DNA from: Bacteroidetes bacterium 43-93
GTDB taxonomy: Bacteria > Bacteroidota > Bacteroidia > Chitinophagales > Chitinophagaceae
Length of the DNA: 64,000 nt
Direction of reading: 5' to 3'
Assembly (NCBI GenBank): GCA_001897855.1
Contig: MKUO01000007.1
Location: 1-64,000 of the forward strand
The notes below the pieces were generated by a model that was not told the DNA's origin, searched no databases, and saw nothing but the letters and a program-made list of their open reading frames with translations. The translations under genes and the position numbers were made by a program. Below are positions 27,209 to 36,900 of this stretch, piece after piece (the stretch's first letter is position 1; each line of letters starts with the position of its first letter).

Positions 27209-28333
27209 CTAAAAGCCGGCTACGCCCAGCAGATTTTTTAAGAAGGTATCCCAGCTATATTTTTGTTTTTCTGCATGGATATTTTCCTGCTGATTGGGTA
27301 TACCCTCCTCAAAGAAGCGAACGATAGCTGTTGCTATTTCTGTAGGATCCGGTTGTGTAACAAAACCAACGCGTCCGTCCGGTACCACCTCTGCGAGTCC
27401 GCCAACATTGGTTACCACCATAGGCTTTTCAAAATGGTAAGCGACCTGCGTAATACCGCTTTGCGTTGCAGTACGGTAGGGCTGCACTACAAGGTCTGTG
27501 GCAGAGAAGTAATATTTGATCTCTTCGTTTGGTATGAATTCTGTGAAAAGTTTTACGCTATCGGCAATACCATATTCCGCAATTTGCTGATCGTAAGTAG
27601 CCCTGTCATCATAGAACTCCCCGGCCACTATCAGTTTGATACCTGCAGTCTTGATGTGCGCGTCCTTCATGGCTTCCAGGAGTATATCCAACCCCTTGTA
27701 TTTCCTGATAAAACCGAAGAACAGGATATATTTATCAGTAAGGTTTAATCCAAGACGTTCACGTGCAGCTGCTTTGCTCACCGCATCTCCATAGTTATCG
27801 TACACCGGGTGCGGGCTAAACACTGAAGGTTTGGCTGTAAAGTTTTTCAGATCCTTTAGCACATCCCTGCTCATAGCCAGGAATCCATCTGGCGATTTCA
27901 GGAAGTATTTGGTAAATGCCATATCGCCCGGCCGGGCTTCGTGCGGTATTACATTGTCTGTAATGGCAACGATCTTCGTGTGTTTGTTCTTTTTTATCCG
28001 GCGCAGGATGGTGCCAAAGCATGGCCCCATAAACGGCAACCAGTAGCGAATGATCACCAGATCGGGACGCTCATTTTTTATACGGTTGCCGATGCTTAGC
28101 CAGTTAAACGGGTTGATGGAATTGATAGCACTGCGAATATCCAATCCTTTAGGTGCCGGCTCGTCGGTAAACTGCGATTTGCCGGGAAAAAGAAAAGAAG
28201 GGTATTGCAATGAAAATGAATAGATGATCACGCGGTGGCCCTGTTGCTGCAATACCTCTGCCATCCGTTCATTGAACGTTGCAATACCACCGCCTCTTAA
28301 CGGATGTGCAGAACCTATGATCGTAATATTCAT
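27209..28333 (-). CDS. Glycosyltransferase family 4
   Basis: 374 residues. GT-B fold: N-terminal Rossmann domain opening ITIIGSAHPLRGGGIATFNE, which binds the acceptor, and a C-terminal donor domain with ILFFGFIRKYKGLDILLEAM and the late motif ATDLVVQPYRTATQSGITQ, in which the family usually has a catalytic Glu; here TQSG replaces the common EGFG. Its ATG overlaps the stop of the nucleotidyltransferase as ATGA. It is the last gene of the gcvH-led run and probably uses the nucleotide sugar made by the two enzymes before it. Confidence 0.87.
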   Translation of the reverse strand: MNITIIGSAHPLRGGGIATFNERMAEVLQQQGHRVIIYSFSLQYPSFLFPGKSQFTDEPAPKGLDIRSAINSINPFNWLSIGNRIKNERPDLVIIRYWLPFMGPCFGTILRRIKKNKHTKIVAITDNVIPHEARPGDMAFTKYFLKSPDGFLAMSRDVLKDLKNFTAKPSVFSPHPVYDNYGDAVSKAAARERLGLNLTDKYILFFGFIRKYKGLDILLEAMKDAHIKTAGIKLIVAGEFYDDRATYDQQIAEYGIADSVKLFTEFIPNEEIKYYFSATDLVVQPYRTATQSGITQVAYHFEKPMVVTNVGGLAEVVPDGRVGFVTQPDPTEIATAIVRFFEEGIPNQQENIHAEKQKYSWDTFLKNLLGVAGF

Positions 28334-29028
28334 TCCAGGTTTTTTTTAAAGTCTTCTTTTGCCTGTTCATAATCGGCCGGGATACCGATATCTATAAAAT
28401 AAGCATCAGATACGTAGCCGAATAACATTCCATCTGAAACGTTTTTTTCGAAATAGTCTTTCTCAAAAGAATATTTTTCGGGCAAATGTTTTGAGAGCAA
28501 TGTCGCCTTGTTTATAATGTACACACCTCCGTTGATAAGGCCTTTGTCGTAATGTTTCTTTTCTTCAAAAGCGGTGATGCTGCCGTTTTCATCTATCTGC
28601 ACTACCCCGTACCTGTCAAAATTATGCATCTGTTTTAGCGCTAGTGTAGTGCCTGCATTTTTTTCCGTATGGTATTGCATCATTCCAGACAAATCTACCT
28701 GAAACATAGTATCGCCATTTAGCACCAGTATGTCTTGCTCTTTTGCTTTGGCTAATGCCAGGCTAATGCCGCCACCTGTTCCCAGAGGTTCTGTTTCTAC
28801 TACATAATCTACCTCAAATTTTCTATGCTGTTGTTGCAGCCATTCCAGTATCACTTCATGCTTAAAACCGAGTGATAGTATTACACGGGTGCATCCTTGC
28901 TGTTCTATATAGTCAAACAGGTAATGAAGGAAGGGTTTACCGTTTACCTCTGCCATGCATTTAGGATACGCTCCTATAACGCTCTGCAACCTTGTTCCCA
29001 ATCCACCGGCAAGTACAATACATTCCAT
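28330..29028 (-). CDS. Sugar-1-phosphate nucleotidyltransferase (HddC-like)
   Basis: 232 residues. N-terminal signature LAGGLGTRLQSVIGAYPKCM (residues 6-25), a metal-binding Asp in VLNGDTMFQVD and the sugar-binding EKKHYDKGLINGGVYI. The best fit is a guanylyl/adenylyltransferase acting on a sugar 1-phosphate. Paired with the preceding GHMP kinase (TAATG overlap), this suggests D-glycero-D-manno-heptose-1-phosphate guanylyltransferase, but glucose-, mannose- or fucose-type substrates cannot be excluded. Confidence 0.82.
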   Translation of the reverse strand: MECIVLAGGLGTRLQSVIGAYPKCMAEVNGKPFLHYLFDYIEQQGCTRVILSLGFKHEVILEWLQQQHRKFEVDYVVETEPLGTGGGISLALAKAKEQDILVLNGDTMFQVDLSGMMQYHTEKNAGTTLALKQMHNFDRYGVVQIDENGSITAFEEKKHYDKGLINGGVYIINKATLLSKHLPEKYSFEKDYFEKNVSDGMLFGYVSDAYFIDIGIPADYEQAKEDFKKNLE

Positions 29029-30050
29029 TATATGCTCCAGGTTGATAGTCCGTGATCTGTAAACTGGAAATGCCTGAATTCTCCGCCAAATTGCTGCAAT
29101 GCTTTTTGGACATCATATCTAGTGTTAGCGGGGCAATAGAACATCATAAAGCCGCCACCGCCTGCGCCGCTTATTTTGCCTCCTGTAGCGCCGGCAGCCA
29201 GTGCTTCTTCGTAAATAGTATCCATTGAAGTATTGGATATACCCTGTGCAGTTTGCTTTTTATACCGGAAACCAAAATCCAGTATAGACCCAATGTTATT
29301 GATGTCCCCTTTCAGCAATGCTTCTTTCATCATCGCTGCCTGCTCCTTTAATTGATGCATGGCTTCGATAGATTTCTCGTTTTTATCCGTTACATTCTTT
29401 GTTTGCGCTTCTATGATGGTAGAAGAAAGACGGCTTGTAGAGGTAAAATATAAAAGCAGGTTGTTCTGCAATTCGAAAAGGTATTTCTGTTTGATCCGTA
29501 GAGGATTTACGATCACACGATTCTCGGCATAAAACTCCATAAAGTTGACGCCTCCGAAGGTGGCAGCATACTGGTCCTGTTTACCACCAGCCATTGCCAG
29601 GTCGTGGCGTTCTACGGCGTATGCCATGTGTGCAATGTCATACTCGCCCAGGGGCAGTCGCATCCATTCTGCAAACGCGCCCAATATGGCCACCACCAGT
29701 GTTGAAGAACTGCCCAGGCCTGAGCCTGCAGGTGCATCAACAAACGTGGTAAGTCTAAACCCGGAAGGTACAGGGCCGAATTTTTTTACAATATGATTAT
29801 ATGCGCCTTTAGCCAGGGTTAATTCTCCGTCAATATCCAACTCTTCCGAAAGGGTACAGGTTGTTATCTCGTTCCTGTCGCGCGCTTCTATAATTATCTC
29901 CGGGATGTGCAGGGGTTCAATGCTGGCGTAGGCATAGAGCGAAATAGTGGCATTGAGTATGGCGCCCCCAAATATATCGCAGTAGGGCCCTACATCGGTG
30001 CCGCCGCCTGCAAGGCCTAAGCGTAACGGAGCTTTGCTTCTATAGATCAT
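29028..30050 (-). CDS. GHMP-family sugar kinase (HddA-like heptose 7-phosphate kinase)
   Basis: 340 residues from the ATG at 30050; a longer frame to 30110 adds a poorly conserved extension. N-terminus IYRSKAPLRLGLAGGGTDV is characteristic of HddA/fucokinase-type GHMP kinases. The ATP-binding motif PAGSGLGSSST is at 107-117 and the C-terminal glycine-rich motif KISGAGGGGFMMFYCP is near 295. Proposed reaction: phosphorylation of a heptose 7-phosphate at C1. Coupled by TAATG to the nucleotidyltransferase. Substrate is inferred from the family and pairing. Confidence 0.82.
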   Translation of the reverse strand: MIYRSKAPLRLGLAGGGTDVGPYCDIFGGAILNATISLYAYASIEPLHIPEIIIEARDRNEITTCTLSEELDIDGELTLAKGAYNHIVKKFGPVPSGFRLTTFVDAPAGSGLGSSSTLVVAILGAFAEWMRLPLGEYDIAHMAYAVERHDLAMAGGKQDQYAATFGGVNFMEFYAENRVIVNPLRIKQKYLFELQNNLLLYFTSTSRLSSTIIEAQTKNVTDKNEKSIEAMHQLKEQAAMMKEALLKGDINNIGSILDFGFRYKKQTAQGISNTSMDTIYEEALAAGATGGKISGAGGGGFMMFYCPANTRYDVQKALQQFGGEFRHFQFTDHGLSTWSI

Positions 30051-30121
30051 CTGTAAGTTTAGTATAAAAACGGTGCTAAAATAAGCAATCTGCTGATGCC
30101 TTGCCTGCAATAAAAATTCTG

Positions 30122-30517
30122 CTATTTTACCGTACGGTTCACCCTCGCGTATATTGCTGTATATACGATAATACCTAGTATACCACCTATGCCATCGGCC
30201 AGCACATCCATCATATCCTGCGAGCGTTGGGGTACATAGTGCCCCTGTACATACTCTACCAGGCCACCGAGAAATATGGCAACTGCCAACAGTATGATTT
30301 TATACGCGTAACTGCGCGTAGGTACAGTGCTATGCCAAAGAAATGTAAATACCCCAAACAATATAACGTGTGCCCATTTATCGATAAGCGGCACATTCAC
30401 TTCCGGCAGGTCTCTGCCCGGCAGGAAGCATAAAAATAAAATGAGCAAGGTCCATAGCATTGCCAGGATCCTTGCCCGTTTTGTATGATGTGAATCATTT
30501 TTAAAAAAACCGGTCAT
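30122..30517 (-). CDS. VanZ family membrane protein
   Basis: 131 residues, four hydrophobic segments, with the VanZ signature FLPGRDLPEVN...IDKWAHVILFGVFTFLW and DMMDVLADGIGGILG. The biochemical role of VanZ proteins outside teicoplanin-resistance clusters is unknown. The ATG overlaps the gcvH stop as TAATG. A gcvH-vanZ pairing is commonly seen in Bacteroidota. Confidence 0.88.
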   Translation of the reverse strand: MTGFFKNDSHHTKRARILAMLWTLLILFLCFLPGRDLPEVNVPLIDKWAHVILFGVFTFLWHSTVPTRSYAYKIILLAVAIFLGGLVEYVQGHYVPQRSQDMMDVLADGIGGILGIIVYTAIYARVNRTVK

Positions 30518-30897
30518 TATTCGCCGATCAGTGCTTTATAGGCAGCAGCGTCCAGCAGCGCGTCTACATCTGCAGGATTGTTCACTTTCATTTTTATCAT
30601 CCAACCCTTGCCATAAGGATCGGTGTTTACAGATTCCGGGCTGCCTTCCAGGTCGCCGTTTACTTCGCTGATGGATCCTGCAACCGGCAGATACAGGTCA
30701 GATACTGTTTTTACGGCTTCTACTGTACCAAATATTTCGTTAGCAGACAGTGATTTGCCTACAGTATTGATGTCAACGAATACGATATCGCCCAGCTCGC
30801 GCTGAGCAAATTCGGTGATGCCTACTGTAGCTTCATCGCCGTTCATTGAGATCCATTCGTGGTCTTTAGTATACCTGAGGTTGTCCGGAAATTGCAT
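30517..30897 (-). CDS. gcvH: Glycine cleavage system H protein
   Basis: 126 residues. The lipoyl-carrier protein that shuttles the aminomethyl group between P, T and L proteins. The lipoylated lysine is Lys63 in GTVEAVKTVSDLY; the N-terminus LRYTKDHEWI and the segment ITEFAQRELGDIVFVD are diagnostic. P, T and L genes are not in the window. First gene of a minus-strand run reaching 27209. Confidence 0.96.
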   Translation of the reverse strand: MQFPDNLRYTKDHEWISMNGDEATVGITEFAQRELGDIVFVDINTVGKSLSANEIFGTVEAVKTVSDLYLPVAGSISEVNGDLEGSPESVNTDPYGKGWMIKMKVNNPADVDALLDAAAYKALIGE

Positions 30898-31104
30898 AGT
30901 TTGATTTTTGAGCCATAAAAATAGCGCAATTTCTCAGAATTCTTTAATGAACCATACCTCGTCAACTAATTAATTTAACCGGCAATTAAACAGCCTGATA
31001 ATACAGGTGTTTTAATTGATATTTAATCCTTTAATATTTCAGTTTTTTAATAAATTAGATATGGTATTAATAAGTACAAACCGTTATAATTCTATATCTG
31101 ACTT

Positions 31105-33594
31105 ATGAAAAAATTTACGCTAAGCTTTTTATGCCTGTTCCTGGTATTGGCGGGGGTTGCCCAGGCCCAGATACCGCAATACTATCATGGCGGGGCATCC
31201 TCTCCTTCAGGCGGTAATGCAATTCCTTTTGGATGGCCTGTTCAGGCAGACAGAATGCAGTTATTATACAAGCCAACAATGTTTAACTCTATGCCACCGA
31301 CGGGCTTTATAACAGCAGTTTATTTTCGTCCGTACGGGCCCATTACACCGCCAAGCTCAGTTACTTATACAAACCTAAAGATTCAGTTTGCAAATACAAC
31401 AGCAAATACACTTACAGCAGGATCCTGGGTTACTACTACACCAGCCGCTAATTACGGTACTTATACCTTGTCCCCTATTGTTGGCAACAAATGGTTTAAA
31501 ATAGATCTGCCAACACCGTTTTATTATGATAATACACAGAACCTGGTGGTAGATGTTGCTATCTCGGCAACTAGCAGTTCCAACTACTGGTATTGTGTGA
31601 CCGGCGGTAGCTCCAGTTTTATACATCGTGTATACGGGCCTTACAATGCTTCAAGCCCTAATGGTGTTGATTTCAGTGGTAATCCGTACTACGATTTCGG
31701 TTTTGATCTCTTTGCAGGCTACCCCTGTACCGATACCCCGAAATCTCTTGTAAATGCATTATCTCCGGTTTGTCCCAATAAAACGTTTTCTATAAGCCCG
31801 GCTACATTCTATGCCAATGCAACGTATAAATGGCAGTACTCTGATAATAATGGTAACAGCTGGGTGAACCATCCTAGCCCTGTAGGATTGTACGGAGATA
31901 TTACCGATGCTATTACTGCATCAAGAATGTACCGCTGCATTATCACCTGTACCGCGACGGGGCTTTCCTACACTACACCTGCCAAGAAAGTAGATATTGC
32001 TCCATTTTACTATTGCTATTGCGATAATGCAAATTCCACCGGTGCTGGGCTTGATATAGGAAATGTTACTATGAACAGGTTACCTGAAGATGTAGCCATA
32101 TTGAATAATGGTATCGCGACACCGCCGTTAAACAATACCACGGCCAGCAAAACATATTCTACCTTCCAATACGCGGTAGCTCCTGTGCCTATATACAGGG
32201 ATAGCAGCTTCAGCCTCTCTGTATCGGAAATTACCTCTAGCAGTACAATGCCAGCAAAGGCAAATGTGGCAGCCTACATAGATTATAACCGTAACGGCCT
32301 GTTTGAGACTGCAGAGAAAGTAATGAAAACGTCTATTGCTGCTACCTCTACCGTTCCCAATACAGAAAAGGTAACGTTTACAGTACCACACAACGCAGAA
32401 ATAGGTATTACCGGTATGCGGGTGATTATGGGTACCGGCAACCTGGATTCCTGTGGTACTGTTACAGGGGAAGGGGAAGTAGAAGATTACCTTGTGGATA
32501 TACGATATGAGCCATGTAAGGATGCCGCTAACCCAGGCGAGGTGAAAGTGTCGGATTCACTGATGTGTAACGGGTATGATTACCTGACAATCGATACGAC
32601 CTATGAAAAATACCGCTCTGAACTGGTGCGTACCTGGCAAATATCGGCAGATGACATTGTGTGGTACAATGTAGCCGGCAGTACTAATAAAGACCTGCTG
32701 CAAAATATATATGGCGGGCAGCCTTTTTATTACAGGGTAAGGCAGATATGCCCCCGTGGTAATGCCGATACCACCTATACCAAAGAACAGCTTGTAAGAA
32801 GCAAGGACGGTTATAAATGTTACTGTTATAGCCAGGCTGTTGGCGGCGATAAAGATAGCACCGATGTGGGCGGCTTCAGTGTAGGCGACTACATTATCAA
32901 CCTGGGCGGGCCTCACCTGGATAATCCGCAGGCTACTAAAAAACGCACAGACCACACCGATGACAATGCAATTGATATGTACATCGACAGCACGTACAAG
33001 ATCAGTGTTTTTGAAACCCAGAAAACAGGTGTGCACGGCGATGTGAAGGTGACTATATTTATGGATTTCAATAATAATAAGCAATATGACGTGCCATACG
33101 AAAGGGTGTACACCGGTTATACCAGTATATCCAATTTCACATTGGCAGATACCTTTACTGTGCCACCAATTGTAATTACCGAAGTGCCTACCGGTATGCG
33201 TGTAGTTTTGAACAGCAATATGGCACCTAGTGATGCCTCTGACCTGGGCTGTGGCGCCTACCAATCCGGTGAAACGCAGGATTATTTGGTAGTATTCCAT
33301 CACAAGCCATTCCCTGCGCATGTAGGCGAGGTAGTAGGCATATCCGGCTTTAATATGTTCCCTAATCCTACAACCGGCAAGTTCCACCTGCAGTTTAACA
33401 GCAGCAACGCGATGGGTAAGGTAGCCGTTACCATTACCACTGTTACAGGGCAGCAAGTGATGCAAATGGAGTATGACCATAAGGCCGGCCAGTTTGATAA
33501 AGAAATTGATATGAGTAAAATGGCCCGCGGTGTATATTTTGTAGAGCTGCAAAGCAATGGAGAAAAAGCAATGCAGAAGTTGGTAATTGAGTAG
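31105..33594 (+). CDS. GEVED-domain surface protein with T9SS type A sorting domain (second copy)
   Basis: 829 residues. Signal peptide 1-22 (cleavage after AQA). The first 210 residues form a module unrelated to that of the first copy (YYHGGASSPSGG...). From about 210 the protein follows the 214-2811 protein domain by domain: Ig-like module, two GEVED-type modules (GEGEVEDYLVDI near 456 and GETQDYLVVF near 721) and a T9SS sorting domain from 750 (MFPNPTTGKFHLQF) ending QKLVIE. Expected to be displayed at the cell surface. Closed by a strong terminator. The swap of N-terminal modules on a common stem suggests different ligands. Confidence 0.88.
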   Translation: MKKFTLSFLCLFLVLAGVAQAQIPQYYHGGASSPSGGNAIPFGWPVQADRMQLLYKPTMFNSMPPTGFITAVYFRPYGPITPPSSVTYTNLKIQFANTTANTLTAGSWVTTTPAANYGTYTLSPIVGNKWFKIDLPTPFYYDNTQNLVVDVAISATSSSNYWYCVTGGSSSFIHRVYGPYNASSPNGVDFSGNPYYDFGFDLFAGYPCTDTPKSLVNALSPVCPNKTFSISPATFYANATYKWQYSDNNGNSWVNHPSPVGLYGDITDAITASRMYRCIITCTATGLSYTTPAKKVDIAPFYYCYCDNANSTGAGLDIGNVTMNRLPEDVAILNNGIATPPLNNTTASKTYSTFQYAVAPVPIYRDSSFSLSVSEITSSSTMPAKANVAAYIDYNRNGLFETAEKVMKTSIAATSTVPNTEKVTFTVPHNAEIGITGMRVIMGTGNLDSCGTVTGEGEVEDYLVDIRYEPCKDAANPGEVKVSDSLMCNGYDYLTIDTTYEKYRSELVRTWQISADDIVWYNVAGSTNKDLLQNIYGGQPFYYRVRQICPRGNADTTYTKEQLVRSKDGYKCYCYSQAVGGDKDSTDVGGFSVGDYIINLGGPHLDNPQATKKRTDHTDDNAIDMYIDSTYKISVFETQKTGVHGDVKVTIFMDFNNNKQYDVPYERVYTGYTSISNFTLADTFTVPPIVITEVPTGMRVVLNSNMAPSDASDLGCGAYQSGETQDYLVVFHHKPFPAHVGEVVGISGFNMFPNPTTGKFHLQFNSSNAMGKVAVTITTVTGQQVMQMEYDHKAGQFDKEIDMSKMARGVYFVELQSNGEKAMQKLVIE

Positions 33595-33617
33595 ATTTTA
33601 ATATTTTATTGACATAA

Positions 33618-33649
33618 ACAGCCGGTCTTAGGAGACCGGCTGTTTTTTT
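33618..33649 (+). terminator. Strong terminator of the second GEVED gene
   Basis: ACAGCCGGTCT (33618-33628) pairs with AGACCGGCTGT (33633-33643), loop TAGG, followed by a run of seven T. Confidence 0.9.
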
Positions 33650-33813
33650 ATTTATATATTAAATAATTGCGGAGGTAACTATTCGGTCATTCTCTTTATT
33701 TAATAGGGAAATTATTTGTAAAAATCAAGCCGGGAAATTGCCTAAAAAGCGCATTGGATGAGGAAAAGCACCCGAAAGCTGCTATGGTAAAGAGTCCTGA
33801 AAATTTCGTAACT

Positions 33814-33860
33814 TTATCCACAAAATGTTGATTACGGGTTATCCACAAAGGGTTGATTAC
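33814..33860 (+). repeat. Two 22-bp direct repeats each containing a perfect DnaA box
   Basis: Copies at 33814-33835 and 33839-33860, 25 bases apart, match at 20 of 22 positions. Each begins with TTATCCACA, the high-affinity DnaA box, and ends with GTTGATTAC. Both boxes point the same way, toward nrdJ. They lie about 40-75 bases upstream of the likely -7 element, where an activator or repressor would bind. No other TTATCCACA was noticed in the window. Confidence 0.75.
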
Positions 33861-33888
33861 TTCTTTTCCCGCTGAATAGTCTTTTAGA

Positions 33889-33896
33889 TATTTTCG
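33889..33896 (+). promoter_or_regulatory. Probable -7 element of nrdJ (TATTTTCG)
   Basis: One mismatch to TAnnTTTG, the same octamer and following C as in front of the tRNA-His gene. Lies 51 bases before the nrdJ ATG. Confidence 0.4.
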
Positions 33897-33947
33897 CTAT
33901 TCCAACTTTCGATTTAAATAATCTTTAACAAACATAATTTATTACCC

Positions 33948-36900
33948 ATGGCTGCGAAACAACAGAAGGGAGCCGGCCTCCAGTTTCAGCGTCACTATAC
34001 AAGTGACAGCGTTAGCGCATTTGATATGTTTGAGTACGATTACCGTACCTCGGTGATCCGTAATCCAAACGGTGAAAAAGTATTTGAGATGACCGATGTA
34101 GAGGTTCCTAAACATTGGTCGCAGATAGCTACGGATATATTAGCGCAAAAGTATTTCCGTAAAGCAGGTGTTCCGCAGGCAGACGGCAGCCTGGGCAGGG
34201 AAACCTCTATTAAACAAGTAGCACACCGCCTGGCAGACTGCTGGCGTACATGGGGCTTTAAATATGGCTATTTTGCATCTGAACAGGATGCACAGGTGTT
34301 CTACGATGAGCTTGTATATAGCATATTGCAACAAAGCTGCGCTCCAAACTCTCCGCAATGGTTCAATACCGGCCTTTATAATAGCTACGGCATTGATGGT
34401 AAGGCACAGGGCCACTATTACGTGGACCCAATTACCGGTGAGCTGGAGCGTTCTAAAAATGCTTATGAGCGCCCTCAGCCACACGCCTGCTTTATATTAA
34501 GTGTAGATGACGACCTGGTGAACGAAGGTGGTATCATGGACCTTTGGGTACGCGAAGCACGTATCTTCAAATATGGCTCGGGTGTGGGTACTAACTTCTC
34601 TCACATTCGCGCAGAAGGCGAAAAGTTAAGCGGTGGTGGTACATCCAGCGGGCTGATGAGCTTCCTGAAGATAGGTGACCGCGCTGCAGGCGCTATCAAA
34701 AGCGGTGGCACTACCCGTCGTGCTGCTAAAATGGTGTGCCTCGACCTGGATCATCCTGAGATCACAGAATTTATTGACTGGAAGGTAGAAGAAGAAAAGA
34801 AAGTAGCCGCTCTGATCGCAGCGGGTTATGCATCTGACTACGAAGGTGAAGCTTACCGTACCGTTTCCGGTCAAAACTCTAATAACTCCGTTCGTATCCC
34901 TAACGAATTCTTCCGCCGCCTGGCCAATAACGAAGATTGGGAAATGACAGCACGTAGCACAGGCAAAACGATGAAGACCATCTCATCCAATGCCCTGTGG
35001 GATAAAATAGCATACGCTGCATGGCGTTGCGCAGACCCGGGTACACAATACGATACCACCATCAACGAATGGCATACATGTCCCGAAGGTGGCCGTATCA
35101 ACGCATCTAACCCGTGCTCTGAATACATGTTCCTCGACAACACAGCATGTAACCTGGCATCCCTGAACCTGCGCCGCTTCTTTAACGAAGACACTACTAC
35201 ATTTGATGTAGCAGGTTTTGAATATATGGTTCGCCTGTGGACAGTAGTACTGGAAGTATCTGTACTGATGGCACAGTTCCCTTCTCCGGAAGTAGCGCAA
35301 TTGAGCTACGACTACCGTACACTGGGCCTGGGATATGCCAATCTCGGATCTATGCTGATGGTGAGCGGTATTGCTTATGATAGTGAAGAAGCCCGTGCTA
35401 TTGCCGGTGCTATCACAGCTATTATGAATGGTGTTGCTTATAAAACATCTGCAGAGATGGCGGCTGCACTGGGTGCCTTCCCACGCTACGAAGAGAATAA
35501 AAAGCACATGCTGCGTGTAATGCGCAACCACCGTGCTGCTGCATACGATGCTGCCGATGCTTATGAAGGCCTCGAAACAAAGCCAATAGGCATCAATGCA
35601 AAATATTGCCCTGACTATATGCTGAAGGCTGCAACCAAAGCATGGGACGATGCCGTACAAATGGGTGAAAAATATGGCTATCGCAATGCACAGGCTACCG
35701 TTATTGCACCTACAGGTACTATAGGCCTGGTGATGGACTGCGATACTACCGGTATTGAGCCTGACTTTGCACTGGTTAAATTCAAGAAACTTTCCGGTGG
35801 CGGTTATTTCAAGATCATCAACCAGTCTATACCAACCGCATTGAAGAAACTGGGTTACAAACCGGAAGAAGTTGATGCGATCGTAAAATACGCTAAAGGG
35901 CATGCAACATTTGCAGGCGCTCCTTATATCAATCACGAGACACTGAGCGAAAAAGGATTTATAGCAGAAGAGTTGAAGAAACTGGATGCTGCTGTAGAAA
36001 GCGCATTTGAAATAGGCTTTGTATTCAACGCTTATACACTGGGTGAAGAATGCCTGAAACGCTTAGGCTTCACACCGGAACAATATTTCGCGCCTGACTT
36101 CAACCTGCTGGAATCTCTTGGTTTCACCGATGAACAAATAGATGCTGCTAATGACTACGTATGTGGTACTATGATGGTAGAAGGTGCTCCTTATCTGAAA
36201 GCGGAACACCTGCCGGTATTCGACTGCGCTAACAAATGCGGTAAGAAAGGTGAACGCTACATCCATGCTCATGGTCACATCCGTATGATGGGCGCTACAC
36301 AGCCTTTCATCAGCGGCGCTATCTCTAAGACCATCAACCTGCCAAACGAAGCAACAATAGATGAGATCAAGGACTGCTATATGCTGAGCTGGCAGCTGGG
36401 TATCAAAGCTTGTGCATTGTACCGCGATGGATCTAAACTGAGCCAGCCGCTGAGCAACAAGAGCGATAAGAAGAAGAAAGAAGAAACAAAAGAAGAAGCA
36501 GAAGAGCCAAGCACTATAGTAGATATGGGCGCACTGACCATAGACGAACTGCTGGAAGAAGTAAACAAACGTGTACAGGCAAGCCCTGATACGCAACTGA
36601 AACGTGAACTGAGCCGTATAGTAGAACGCAAGCAGTTACCTGCAAAACGCCGTGGTTATACCATCAAAGCAAAAGTAGGCGGCCAGCCACTCTTTGTACG
36701 TACCGGTGAATATGGCGATGGTACACTGGGAGAAATATTCCTGGATATGGCCAAAGAAGGCGCTACTATGCGTAGCCTGATGAACAGCTTTGCAATAGCA
36801 GTATCCATAGGCCTGCAATATGGTGTGCCACTGGATGAGTTCGTTGATAAATTTACCTTTACCCGCTTTGAACCTGCAGGTATCGTAGATCACCCGAATA

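Larger units (their letters stand above)
33595..33947 (+). other. 353-base gap: terminator, DnaA-box repeat and nrdJ promoter
   Basis: The gap between the GEVED gene and nrdJ holds a terminator at 33618-33649, about 160 bases with no recognisable element (33650-33813), two 22-bp repeats each carrying a DnaA box (33814-33860), and a probable -7 element at 33889-33896. No cobalamin riboswitch signature was found despite the B12-dependence of the downstream enzyme, and no open frame longer than about ten codons with a plausible start. Confidence 0.8.

Noticed and set aside
32557-33552. Long minus-strand open frame opposite the second GEVED gene
   Set aside because: It is a low-complexity Cys/Tyr/His/Ile-rich antisense shadow; the plus frame has signal peptide, domains and sorting signal. 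Similar shadows at 19038-19928, 34983-35936 and 42040-42687 were dropped for the same reason.
33595-33947. Cobalamin riboswitch in front of the B12-dependent reductase
   Set aside because: No B12-box or the usual conserved core pieces were found in the 353-base gap; the hairpin present is the terminator of the previous gene.
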